Part shown: in pieces, positions 17,471 through 24,547 of the stretch
Numbering within the stretch: the stretch's first letter is position 1
Layout: each line of letters opens with the position of its first letter
Source: DATEPR01 sp036503065
GTDB lineage: Bacteria > Actinomycetota > Actinomycetes > Mycobacteriales > Pseudonocardiaceae
Direction: 5' to 3'
DNA: 27,013 nucleotides
NCBI GenBank assembly: GCA_036503065.1
Contig: DASXXM010000367.1
Location: 1 to 27,013 of the forward strand
Made by a program: the position numbers and the translations under genes
Notes under the pieces: model-generated
Told to the model about the DNA's origin: nothing
Databases searched by the model: none
The model's input: only the letters and a program-made list of their open reading frames with translations

Positions 17471-18496
17471 TCAGGCGCCGCGCCGCAGGGTGACCGACGG
17501 CGGCTCGCCGAAGCGTTGCCGGTAGGTGGCCGCGAACCTGCCGGTGTGGGTGAATCCGTGGCGTAGGGCGACGTCGGTGACCGTGACGCCGGCGGCCGGG
17601 TCCAGGTACAGCAACTCGTCGTGCGCCTGTTGCAGCCGGCGACGGCGTACGTAGGACATCGGCGACATGCCCAGCTGCCGGCGGAACGCGGCGTGCAGGG
17701 ACCGTTCGCTGACACCGGCGTGCATGGCCAGGCCGGCCACGGTGAACGCCTTCTCCGGCGTGGCGTCGATCAGCTCGACAACGCTGCGGACGACACGGGG
17801 GGCGGGCAGCGTCGGCGCGGCGAAGATGGCGTCCGTGTAGTTGTGCCGGTGGGTGAGCAACAATGTGGTCAGAATGTTGTGCTCGATTTCCGTTGCGAGC
17901 ACCGGCGGCGGGCCTGCCTTGCCGCACAGGGTGAACGCGCGGCGCATTGTCCGTACCGCGGCGGCGATGCACTGGCCGTTGCCGGCGAGGTCGACTCGGC
18001 CCTGGAAGCGCAGCGGCTGGCGGACCGGTTGGTGCAGCAGGTTTTCCAGATAGCGTTCGATGACCGGTTTGTCGATCGTCAGCATGAGCTGCCGCAGCCC
18101 GGGCGCCCACCGCATCGTCAGGTCCTCGTGGAAGCTGAACGCGGCGGCCTGGTGTGCGTTGGCGACGTCGGCGCGCCCACCGTCGTCGATCTGCATCTGG
18201 CCGCCGAACACGAAACTCAGGCTGATCCGGTTGATCGGTGGAGCGCAGCCGATCTCCACGGCCGCGCCGTACCTCGACGACATCAGGCCAAGCCCGTTCA
18301 TCGACCGGTACTGGACCCGGGCCAGAAACGGGTTCTCCCGCTCCAGCACCGTCATCCGGTGCGAGCACTGGAGAAACTCCTGCGTGCGCTCTCTGGCCTC
18401 GTACGGATCTCCCGTGTCGATCAGCCTGGGATGCGGCAGGCCGACTTCTCCGGGTTCGTCCAATTCGTCGCCCACCGATATTAGCGGCGTCCCCAT
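17471..18496 (-). CDS. AraC-family transcriptional regulator
   Basis: This 341-residue regulator has an N-terminal cupin-like sensing domain (about 25-210) of the AraC_binding_2 type and a C-terminal double helix-turn-helix (about 235-335). The C-terminal part reads FTVAGLAMHAGVSERSLHAAFRRQLGMSPMSYVRRRRL, then VTDVALRHGFTHTGRFAATYRQRFGEPP, an almost consensus AraC/XylS domain. The start at 18496 is chosen because GGAGG lies six bases before this ATG; an in-frame upstream ATG lacks a site. It is divergent from the hydrolase/flavin-oxidoreductase pair with 230 bases between starts, so it may control that pair. However, the palindromic repeats in front of the pair do not look like AraC half-sites. 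The sensed ligand is unknown. Confidence 0.9.
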   Translation of the reverse strand: MGTPLISVGDELDEPGEVGLPHPRLIDTGDPYEARERTQEFLQCSHRMTVLERENPFLARVQYRSMNGLGLMSSRYGAAVEIGCAPPINRISLSFVFGGQMQIDDGGRADVANAHQAAAFSFHEDLTMRWAPGLRQLMLTIDKPVIERYLENLLHQPVRQPLRFQGRVDLAGNGQCIAAAVRTMRRAFTLCGKAGPPPVLATEIEHNILTTLLLTHRHNYTDAIFAAPTLPAPRVVRSVVELIDATPEKAFTVAGLAMHAGVSERSLHAAFRRQLGMSPMSYVRRRRLQQAHDELLYLDPAAGVTVTDVALRHGFTHTGRFAATYRQRFGEPPSVTLRRGA

Positions 18497-18670
18497 CTCC
18501 ACCCTCCACGCGGACACAGGGTCCGCAAGATCTCGGCTAGCAGCATCACGCTGTTTGCCAGCGGGTGTCAAGGCGATGCGCGAAGTGGCTGGACAGTGCG
18601 GAAAGTGGCTCGTGCCGGCAGGTCGGTTCGCCTAACTTCGTCCTGGTGTGCCGCTGGCACGACCAAGGTC

Positions 18671-18704
18671 AGTTTCGAAACTGTTTCGAAACTAATTTCG
18701 AAAC
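18671..18704 (+). promoter_or_regulatory. Three tandem TTTCGAAAC palindromes (operator array)
   Basis: Palindromes GTTTCGAAAC at 18672-18681 and 18683-18692, and ATTTCGAAAC at 18695-18704, are spaced 11 and 12 bases centre to centre, about one helical turn. They end 22 bases before the hydrolase start codon and just before its ribosome site, overlapping the probable promoter. The regular, exact repetition strongly suggests cooperative binding by a dimeric repressor such as a TetR- or MarR-type protein; the regulator itself is not identified. Confidence 0.7.
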
Positions 18705-18726
18705 AAATGTGTTTGGAGAGGCAACG

Positions 18727-19524
18727 ATGCCTACCGAGGAGTATCTGGACGTCTCCGGCGGCCGGGTCCATCTGCTGCGCGCGGGCGAGGGCGAGCCGCT
18801 GTTGTTCCTGCACGCGGCCGGCGGCGCCGGCCGGTGGAACGACTTCCTCGAGCTGCTCGCCTGCCGGTTCGAGGTGTTCGCGCCCGACCACCCCGGCTTC
18901 GGCGGATCGGACGAACTGCCCGGGATCGAGGCCATGGACGACCTCGTCTACCACTACCTCGACGTCATCGAAGGCCTCGGGCTGGACTGCCCGCACGTCG
19001 TCGGCGGGTCGTTCGGCGGCTGGATCGGCGCCGAACTCGCGGTGCTGGCGCCCTACGCGATCAGCTCACTGGTGCTGCTGGGCGCGGCCGGGCTGCGGCT
19101 GCCGGACCATCCGGTGGCCGACCTCTTCCTGATGACCCCGCCGCAGCTGATGGACGTGCTGTTCCACGATCCGGCCAAGGCCGCCGAGATCTTCCCGGCC
19201 GAGCCGGACATCGACGGGATACTCGCCGCCTACCGCGACCTGACCGCGCTCGCCAGGTTCTCGTGGGTGCCGTTCATGTGCAACCCGAAGCTGGAACGCA
19301 GGCTGCACCGGATCGTCGCGCCGACCCTGGTCGCCTGGGCGTCCGACGACCTGCTGATCCCCCTCGCGCACGGACGCCGGTACGCGGAGCTCATCCCGAA
19401 CGCCAGGTTCGCGATGGTCGGGGACTGCGGCCACGCCATGTACTTCGAACGCCCCGCGGAGTTCGCGCACATCACCGCGGAGTTTCTCGTGCGGGACACA
19501 CAGCTGAGCGGACAACGCCGATGA
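18727..19524 (+). CDS. Alpha/beta-fold hydrolase
   Basis: This 265-residue cytoplasmic enzyme has a GGAGAGG ribosome site five bases before the ATG. The fold is clear: VHLLRAGEGEPLLFLHAAGGAGRWND gives the HxxG-like oxyanion segment (here HAAGG), APDHPGFGGSD is the classic loop after strand 4, and the nucleophile elbow GGSFGG holds S95. D207 or D208 in WASDDLLIP and H236 in GDCGHAMYF complete the triad. The cap region (about 125-185) is short and helical. The overall pattern is that of C-C bond hydrolases, esterases and lactonases of the MhpC/BphD type, but the substrate cannot be assigned. Its stop overlaps the next gene's start by 4 bases (ATGA), so it is co-translated with a flavin-dependent oxidoreductase, which suggests hydrolysis of that enzyme's product or substrate. 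Confidence 0.88.
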   Translation: MPTEEYLDVSGGRVHLLRAGEGEPLLFLHAAGGAGRWNDFLELLACRFEVFAPDHPGFGGSDELPGIEAMDDLVYHYLDVIEGLGLDCPHVVGGSFGGWIGAELAVLAPYAISSLVLLGAAGLRLPDHPVADLFLMTPPQLMDVLFHDPAKAAEIFPAEPDIDGILAAYRDLTALARFSWVPFMCNPKLERRLHRIVAPTLVAWASDDLLIPLAHGRRYAELIPNARFAMVGDCGHAMYFERPAEFAHITAEFLVRDTQLSGQRR

Positions 19525-20684
19525 AATTCGTCTTCTTCCACCTGATGCCCTACCCGTACCTGCCGGATGATTTCGACGAGAAGTACTCGTCGCCGTCGCT
19601 CACCTTCCCCAACAAGCATTTCGACCGCGCCACCGGCCACCGGCTCTACCACCGCTATCTCGACGAACTCGAATACGCCGACCGGCTCGGTTTCGACGGG
19701 ATCGCCGTCAACGAGCACCACCAGACCGCCTACGGGCTGATGCCGTCGCCGAACATCATGGCCGCCGCACTGGCCCGCCGTACCGAGCGGGCCAAGATCA
19801 TGGTGCTGGGCAACGCGATCGGTATCCGCGGCAACCCGCTGCGGGTGGCCGAGGAGATCGCCATGCTCGACCACCTGACCGACGGACGACTCGTGTCCGG
19901 GTTTGTCCGCGGTATCGGCTGGGAGTACTTCGGGCACAGCATCAACCCGACCCGGTCGCGGGACCGGTTCGACGAGGCCCACGACCTGATCATCAAGGCG
20001 TGGACGTCGGACGAGATGTTCCAGTGGATCAGCCCGAACTACGAGTACCGCTACGTCAACATCTGGCCGCGGCCGTTGCAGGAGCCGCATCCGCCGATCT
20101 ACATCCCGGGCGCGGGCAGCACGGAGACCATGCGGTTCGTCGCGGCCCACCGCTACACGTACATGTCGGTCTACGCGCCGACCCGCGTCGTCCGCCACTG
20201 GTTCGACGGCTACCGGGCGGCAGCGGCCGAACTGGGCTACGTGCCCGACCCGGAGAAGATCGCGCTGTCGATACCGATCTACGTGGCGGAAACCGAGAAA
20301 CAGGCACACCGCGACGCCAAGGAACACCTGATGTGGCTGTTCCGCAAGGGACTCAAGCAGGGCCCGGAGATCATGTTCCCGCCGGGATATCTGTCGCTGT
20401 CGTCCATGCGCGGTATGTTGATGTCCGGGACGAGGCCCTTCACCGAGCTGAGCTACGAGGAACTGCTCATCGAGGGCTACGCGGTGGTTGGCGATCCGGA
20501 CTCGGTCGCGGTAAGGCTGCGTGAGCTGCAGGAGGAACTCGGTTTCGGGCAGGTCATCGGGCTGTTCGCGCTCGGCGACATCACCCACGACGAGACGACG
20601 CGCAGCATGGAACTGTTCGCGTCACAGGTGATTCCCGCCGTGCGCGGGCTCGGCGTCGCGAACACGGCCGTCCCGATGCGCTGA
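19521..20684 (+). CDS. LLM-class flavin-dependent oxidoreductase (luciferase-like monooxygenase)
   Basis: This 387-residue TIM-barrel flavoenzyme is of the bacterial luciferase superfamily. Recognisable parts are EYADRLGFDGIAVNEHHQTAYGLMPSPN, then ALARRTERAKIMVLGNAIGIRGNPLRVAEEIAMLDHLTDGRLVSGFVRG, the SRDRFDEAHDLIIKAW helix, the PRPLQEPHPPIYIPGAGS strand and the late YAVVGDPDSVAVRLRELQEELGF element. These sites bind FMN or F420; an FMNH2-dependent monooxygenase is more likely given its partner, but the cofactor cannot be settled by eye. The ATG at 19521 overlaps the hydrolase stop, giving tight coupling. Monooxygenase-hydrolase pairs typically open and cleave ring or ester substrates (a Baeyer-Villiger-like step followed by hydrolysis); that role is inference. 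Both genes sit downstream of the triple palindrome. Confidence 0.88.
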   Translation: MKFVFFHLMPYPYLPDDFDEKYSSPSLTFPNKHFDRATGHRLYHRYLDELEYADRLGFDGIAVNEHHQTAYGLMPSPNIMAAALARRTERAKIMVLGNAIGIRGNPLRVAEEIAMLDHLTDGRLVSGFVRGIGWEYFGHSINPTRSRDRFDEAHDLIIKAWTSDEMFQWISPNYEYRYVNIWPRPLQEPHPPIYIPGAGSTETMRFVAAHRYTYMSVYAPTRVVRHWFDGYRAAAAELGYVPDPEKIALSIPIYVAETEKQAHRDAKEHLMWLFRKGLKQGPEIMFPPGYLSLSSMRGMLMSGTRPFTELSYEELLIEGYAVVGDPDSVAVRLRELQEELGFGQVIGLFALGDITHDETTRSMELFASQVIPAVRGLGVANTAVPMR

Positions 20685-20722
20685 CCACGGATCAGGCGGC
20701 GACAGCGGTCCCGGCGGCGCGT

Positions 20723-20728
20723 TAGCCT
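20723..20728 (+). promoter_or_regulatory. -10 box of a leaderless promoter
   Basis: TAGCCT ends exactly six bases before the GTG at 20735. A weak GCGACA lies 18 bases upstream. No Shine-Dalgarno sequence precedes the GTG, so the mRNA is probably leaderless. Confidence 0.45.
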
Positions 20729-20734
20729 GGGCGG

Positions 20735-21409
20735 GTGCGGCTTCGATCTGCTCTGGGTGCGGGTCTGGTCGCGGTGGCCGTGGTCGCCGCCGTGGCCGTG
20801 TTGCGGACCCCATCGGTGCCGCCCGCCGGCCCGTCGGACAGCCCGGCCGCCGCGGTCCCGGTGGTGGATGCGCGGTCGCGGCAGTTGACGGCCGATTTCC
20901 GGGTGGCCGCGCTGTTGCCGGTTGCCGTCCGGTTCGCCGACGATCCGGGGACGCCGCCGGGCTTCGTGTTTCGGCGGTTCGCGGACGTCGAGGCCGGCCA
21001 CGTCCTGGTGCGTTACACCGCGGCCGGCTTGTTGGTGCGGTCCGCCGACCGTGGCGTGCTCGACCGTGTCCTGGTCAACGTGTGGCGTGCGGACGGGCAC
21101 ATCATCGACGCGGCCGTCCAGGCCAGGTGTGATCCGGCCCCGATCTACCTCGGCCCGTCCTGCATGCAGGGTTCACTCCCCAACGGTGAGCTGGCGAAGG
21201 TGGTCCGCAATTCGGCCTTCGCGCAGGCCATGGCGTCGGACGCGACCACCGGCTCGCCGTCGGGCCTGCAGACCGAACTCCAGGTCGGCTACCCGAACGG
21301 CACGCTGCTGACCGTCTCGCTCGACTCACTGGCCGGCGCCGGCATTCCACTCGACGACGCCGCGATGCTCCGGCTGGCCGCGGCCTTGGGGATCAACGCC
21401 TCCCGGTGA
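20735..21409 (+). CDS. N-terminally anchored or secreted protein of unknown function
   Basis: This 224-residue protein begins with MRLRSALGAGLVAVAVVAAVAVL, a signal anchor or uncleaved signal peptide without a lipobox, then a Pro/Ala/Ser-rich linker to about residue 45. The outside domain contains two cysteines about 17 residues apart (QARCDPAP... and GPSCMQG), which may form a disulphide, and strand-helix segments such as VLVNVWRADGHIIDAAV, LPNGELAKVVRNSAFAQAMASD and LQTELQVGYPNGTLLTVSLDSLAG. It resembles small uncharacterised exported proteins of actinomycetes; I do not recognise a family. It is transcribed from its own promoter and followed by 124 bases before the oxalate operon. There is no reason from sequence to link it to oxalate metabolism. 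Confidence 0.7.
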   Translation: MRLRSALGAGLVAVAVVAAVAVLRTPSVPPAGPSDSPAAAVPVVDARSRQLTADFRVAALLPVAVRFADDPGTPPGFVFRRFADVEAGHVLVRYTAAGLLVRSADRGVLDRVLVNVWRADGHIIDAAVQARCDPAPIYLGPSCMQGSLPNGELAKVVRNSAFAQAMASDATTGSPSGLQTELQVGYPNGTLLTVSLDSLAGAGIPLDDAAMLRLAAALGINASR

Positions 21410-21479
21410 AGTGTGGCCGCCGTTGAGCTGACCACGGCCGGCTGAATTTCTTCCTGCCGCCTCTGGACATACCCATGAG

Positions 21480-21526
21480 TTGGGATAACCATGCCTTACA
21501 TACGGTATGCAGTCTACAGAGGGGTG
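21480..21526 (+). promoter_or_regulatory. Oxalate operon promoter with CATACGGTATG operator-like dyad and decisive ribosome site
   Basis: An odd-centred perfect dyad CATAC-G-GTATG (21499-21509) resembles GntR/FadR-type half-sites and overlaps the likely -10 region (TATGCA at 21506-21511); a TTGGGA at 21480 is a possible -35 box at long spacing. AGAGGGGTGG (21518-21527) then sits six bases before the ATG at 21534. This makes that ATG, and not the ATG at 21507 inside the dyad, the start of the first gene. Confidence 0.5.
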
Positions 21527-21533
21527 GACAGCG

Positions 21534-23252
21534 ATGGCGCGGACAGCGGCCGAGACCTCCGTGGGAGACGGCGGCGCGCCCGACACCGAACCGCAGCTGA
21601 TCTCCGGCGGGCACCTGGTCGCGAAGGCGCTGAAGGCCGAGGGGATCGACACCATCTTCACGCTGTGCGGCGGGCACATCATCGACATCTACGACGGTTG
21701 TGTCGACGAGGGCATCGAGGTGATCGACGTCCGGCACGAGCAGGTGGCCGCGCATGCCGCCGACGGGTACGCGCGGGTGACCGGCCGGGCCGGCTGCGCC
21801 GTGGTGACCGCCGGTCCCGGCACCACCGACGCGGTCACCGGCGTGGCCAACGCCCTGCGGGCGGAGAGTCCGATGCTGCTGATCGGCGGCCAGGGAGCGT
21901 CGTCGCAGCACAAGATGGGGTCACTGCAGGACCTGCCGCACGTGGACATGATGGCGCCGATCACCAAGTTCGCGGCCACGGTGCCGGCGACCGCCCGGGT
22001 GGCCGATCTGGTGTCCATGGCGTTCCGCGAGTGCTACGCGGGCGCGCCGGGCCCGTCGTTCCTGGAGATCCCGCGTGACGTGCTGGATGCCCGGATACCG
22101 CTGGAGCAGGCCCGGATTCCCGAGGCGGGCCACTACCGGGCGGCCACCAGGAGCGCGGGCGACCCGGCGGCGATCGTGCGGCTGGCGGATCTGTTGACCC
22201 AGGCGCAGAAGCCCGCGATCCTGCTCGGCAGCCAGGTCTGGACCACCCGCGGCACGGATGCGGCGACCGAACTCGTTCGCACGCTGAACATCCCGGCCTA
22301 CATGAACGGCGCGGGCCGGGGGACGCTGCCGCCCGGCGACCCGCACCACTTCCACCTGTCCCGTCGGTACGCGTTCGACAACGCCGACGTGATCGTGATC
22401 GTCGGTACCCCGTTCGACTTCCGAATGGGCTACGGCCGCAGGCTGCCCGCCGCCGCGACGGTGGTCCAGATCGATCTGGACTACCGCACGGTCGGCAAGA
22501 ACCGCGACATCGACCTGGGCATCGTCGGCGACGCGGGGCTGGTGCTGGCGTCGGTGACCGCCGCATGCGGCGCGGACAACGGCGCCGCGAGCCGGAAGGC
22601 ATGGCTGGAGGAGCTGCGGGTGGTCGAGGGCAAGGCGCGGGACAAGCGGCTGCCACAGCTACTCTCGGACGCCAGCCCGATCCACCCGTACCGCCTTGTG
22701 CACGAGATCAACGAGTTCCTCACCGAGGACTCGATCTACATCGGCGACGGTGGCGACGTCGTCACCTTCTCCGGGCAGGTGGTGCAACCCAAGTCGCCGG
22801 GCCACTGGATGGATCCAGGGCCGCTGGGCACGCTCGGCGTCGGCATCCCGTTCGTGCTGGCCGCCAAGCACGCCCGGCCGGACAAGGAGGTCGTCGCGCT
22901 GTTCGGTGACGGCGCCTTCAGCCTCACCGGGTGGGACTTCGAGACGCTGGTTCGGTTCAACCTGCCGTTCGTCGGCATCGTCGGGAACAACTCGTCGATG
23001 AACCAGATCCGCTACGGGCAGGCACGGAAATACGGCATCGGCCGGGAACGGGTCGGCAACACGCTCGGCGATGTCCACTACGACGAGTTCGCGAAGATGC
23101 TGGGCGGGTACGGCGAGGAGGTGCGCGACCCGCGGGACATCGGGCCCGCGCTGCAGCGCGCCAGGGAGTCGGGGAAACCGTCCCTCGTCAACGTCTGGAT
23201 AGACCCGGACGCATACGCGCCAGGCACCATGAACCAAACCATGTACAAGTAG
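21534..23252 (+). CDS. ThDP-dependent enzyme, IlvG/acetolactate-synthase-like; probable oxalyl-CoA decarboxylase role
   Basis: This 572-residue enzyme has the usual three domains. The N-terminal Pyr domain carries the cofactor-activating E69 in DVRHEQ. The middle domain is about residues 195-330. The C-terminal PP domain has the diphosphate/Mg motif GDGAF... starting at 458 and ending in NN at 485-486, the canonical spacing. The position beside frc, an acyl-CoA ligase and an oxalate/formate carrier argues for decarboxylation of oxalyl-CoA to formyl-CoA and CO2. Yet the sequence (IFTLCGGHIIDIYDG, GSLQDLPHVDMMAP, FDFRMGYGRR) resembles mycobacterial IlvG-type proteins. Where I align the Oxalobacter Oxc active-site Tyr120-Glu121 (DYEEMD), this protein has DLPHVD (133-138). 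Either it is a divergent decarboxylase or it does another C-C reaction on formyl- or oxalyl-CoA. It is the first gene of the operon. Confidence 0.82.
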   Translation: MARTAAETSVGDGGAPDTEPQLISGGHLVAKALKAEGIDTIFTLCGGHIIDIYDGCVDEGIEVIDVRHEQVAAHAADGYARVTGRAGCAVVTAGPGTTDAVTGVANALRAESPMLLIGGQGASSQHKMGSLQDLPHVDMMAPITKFAATVPATARVADLVSMAFRECYAGAPGPSFLEIPRDVLDARIPLEQARIPEAGHYRAATRSAGDPAAIVRLADLLTQAQKPAILLGSQVWTTRGTDAATELVRTLNIPAYMNGAGRGTLPPGDPHHFHLSRRYAFDNADVIVIVGTPFDFRMGYGRRLPAAATVVQIDLDYRTVGKNRDIDLGIVGDAGLVLASVTAACGADNGAASRKAWLEELRVVEGKARDKRLPQLLSDASPIHPYRLVHEINEFLTEDSIYIGDGGDVVTFSGQVVQPKSPGHWMDPGPLGTLGVGIPFVLAAKHARPDKEVVALFGDGAFSLTGWDFETLVRFNLPFVGIVGNNSSMNQIRYGQARKYGIGRERVGNTLGDVHYDEFAKMLGGYGEEVRDPRDIGPALQRARESGKPSLVNVWIDPDAYAPGTMNQTMYK

Positions 23253-23266
23253 CGGCACCCCACCCA

Positions 23267-23292
23267 TTGTCGAGAGCCTGCTTGTCGAGAGC
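23267..23292 (+). repeat. Duplicated TTGTCGAGAGC in the spacer before frc
   Basis: Two exact 11-bp copies (23267-23277 and 23282-23292, period 15) fill most of the 53-base gap between the ThDP enzyme and frc, directly upstream of the frc ribosome site. This may be a small duplication or a binding or processing site; no function can be assigned. Confidence 0.5.
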
Positions 23293-23305
23293 GGAAGGAC
23301 AGGTC

Positions 23306-24535
23306 ATGGGAAAGGCGTTGGAGGGCGTGCGTGTCCTCGATATGACACATGTGCAGTCGGGTCCGTCGTCAACGCAGATCCTCGCCTGGCTCGGCGCGGA
23401 CGTCGTCAAGGTGGAGGCGCCGGGACGCGGTGACGTGACACGGGGCCAACTGCGGGATCTGCCCGATGTGGACAGCCTGTACTTCACGATGCTGAACTGC
23501 AACAAGCGCAGCATCACGCTCAACATGAAAAGCGACGAGGGCAAGGAGATCTTCGGTCGGCTGGTCCGCACGTCGGACGTCCTGGTGGAGAACTTCGGCC
23601 CCGGCGTCATGGACCGCTTCGGCTTCACCTGGGAGCGCCTGCACGAATTGAACGAGCGGCTCATCTATGCCTCGATCAAGGGGTTCGGTCCGGGCAGGTA
23701 CGCGGATTTCAAGGCCTACGAGGTCATCGCGCAGGCAATGGGCGGGGCGATGAGCACGACCGGATTCGAGGAGGGGCCGCCGACCGCGACCGGTGCGCAG
23801 ATCGGCGATTCCGGCACCGGCATTCATCTGGTCGCCGCGGTGTTGGCCGCGTTGTACCAGCGCGTCAATACCGGCCGCGGCCAACGCGTTCAGGTCTCGA
23901 TGCAGGACGCCGTGCTCAACCTGTGCCGGGTGAAGCTGCGCGACCAGCAGCGACTCGCGCACGGCCCGCTGGGCGAATACCCGAACGAGCAGTTCGGGGA
24001 GGCGGTGCCCAGGTCCGGAAACGCGTCCGGCGGCGGTCAACCTGGGTGGGCGTTGCGGTGCGCGCCCGGTGGCCCGAACGACTACATCTACGTCATCATC
24101 CAACCGGTCGGCTGGCGGCCGATCACCGAACTGATCGGCAGGCCCGAGCTGGCCGACGATCCGGAGTGGAGCACGCCGGAAGTCCGACTGTCCAAGTTGG
24201 ACAAGGTGTTCGCGGTCATCGAGGAGTGGACCGAGAAGCACTCCAAGTGGGATGTGATGGAACAGCTCAACGCGCATGACATCCCGTGCGGCCCGATCCT
24301 GTCGACCAAGGAACTGGCCGAGGACACCACACTCGCCGAGCTCGGCTCGGTGGTCGAGGTCGAGCACCCCGAGCGTGGCACGTTCAAGACCGTGGGCTGC
24401 CCGCTGCGGCTGTCCGATTCGCCGGTGACCGTCGAGTCGTCGCCGCTGTTCGGCGCGCACACCGCGGAGGTGCTCGCCGAACTCGGTTACGACGCGGGGC
24501 GCCTGGCCGAACTCCGCGCCGCCAACGTGATCTGA
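23306..24535 (+). CDS. frc: Formyl-CoA:oxalate CoA-transferase
   Basis: This 409-residue class III CoA-transferase moves CoA from formyl-CoA to oxalate, giving oxalyl-CoA and formate. It follows Frc from E. coli and Oxalobacter nearly end to end in the parts I remember: VQSGPSSTQILAWLGADVVK, GDVTRGQLRDLPDVDSLYFT, then LNCNKRSITLNMKS, STTGFEEGPP, and VSMQDAVLNLCRVKLRDQQR. The catalytic aspartate is D168 in IGDSGTG (D169 of the Oxalobacter enzyme), and the mobile glycine loop is present as ASGGGQPGW. Length is normal (Frc is about 416-428). GGAAGGA precedes the ATG by six bases. It lies 53 bases after the ThDP enzyme and 12 bases before the ligase gene, all one strand. This is the gene that anchors the operon's oxalate assignment; related succinyl- or acetyl-CoA-using transferases remain a minor alternative. 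Confidence 0.93.
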   Translation: MGKALEGVRVLDMTHVQSGPSSTQILAWLGADVVKVEAPGRGDVTRGQLRDLPDVDSLYFTMLNCNKRSITLNMKSDEGKEIFGRLVRTSDVLVENFGPGVMDRFGFTWERLHELNERLIYASIKGFGPGRYADFKAYEVIAQAMGGAMSTTGFEEGPPTATGAQIGDSGTGIHLVAAVLAALYQRVNTGRGQRVQVSMQDAVLNLCRVKLRDQQRLAHGPLGEYPNEQFGEAVPRSGNASGGGQPGWALRCAPGGPNDYIYVIIQPVGWRPITELIGRPELADDPEWSTPEVRLSKLDKVFAVIEEWTEKHSKWDVMEQLNAHDIPCGPILSTKELAEDTTLAELGSVVEVEHPERGTFKTVGCPLRLSDSPVTVESSPLFGAHTAEVLAELGYDAGRLAELRAANVI

Positions 24536-24547
24536 GGAGTCGAGGGA

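Noticed and set aside
21507..21533. ATG at 21507 as the start of the ThDP enzyme
   Set aside because: It lies inside the CATACGGTATG dyad and has no ribosome site. The ATG at 21534 follows AGAGGGGTGG at six bases.
22931..23305. N-terminal extension of frc into the ThDP enzyme gene
   Set aside because: The extension is Arg-rich and out of frame with a conserved enzyme. Frc homology begins at the ATG at 23306.
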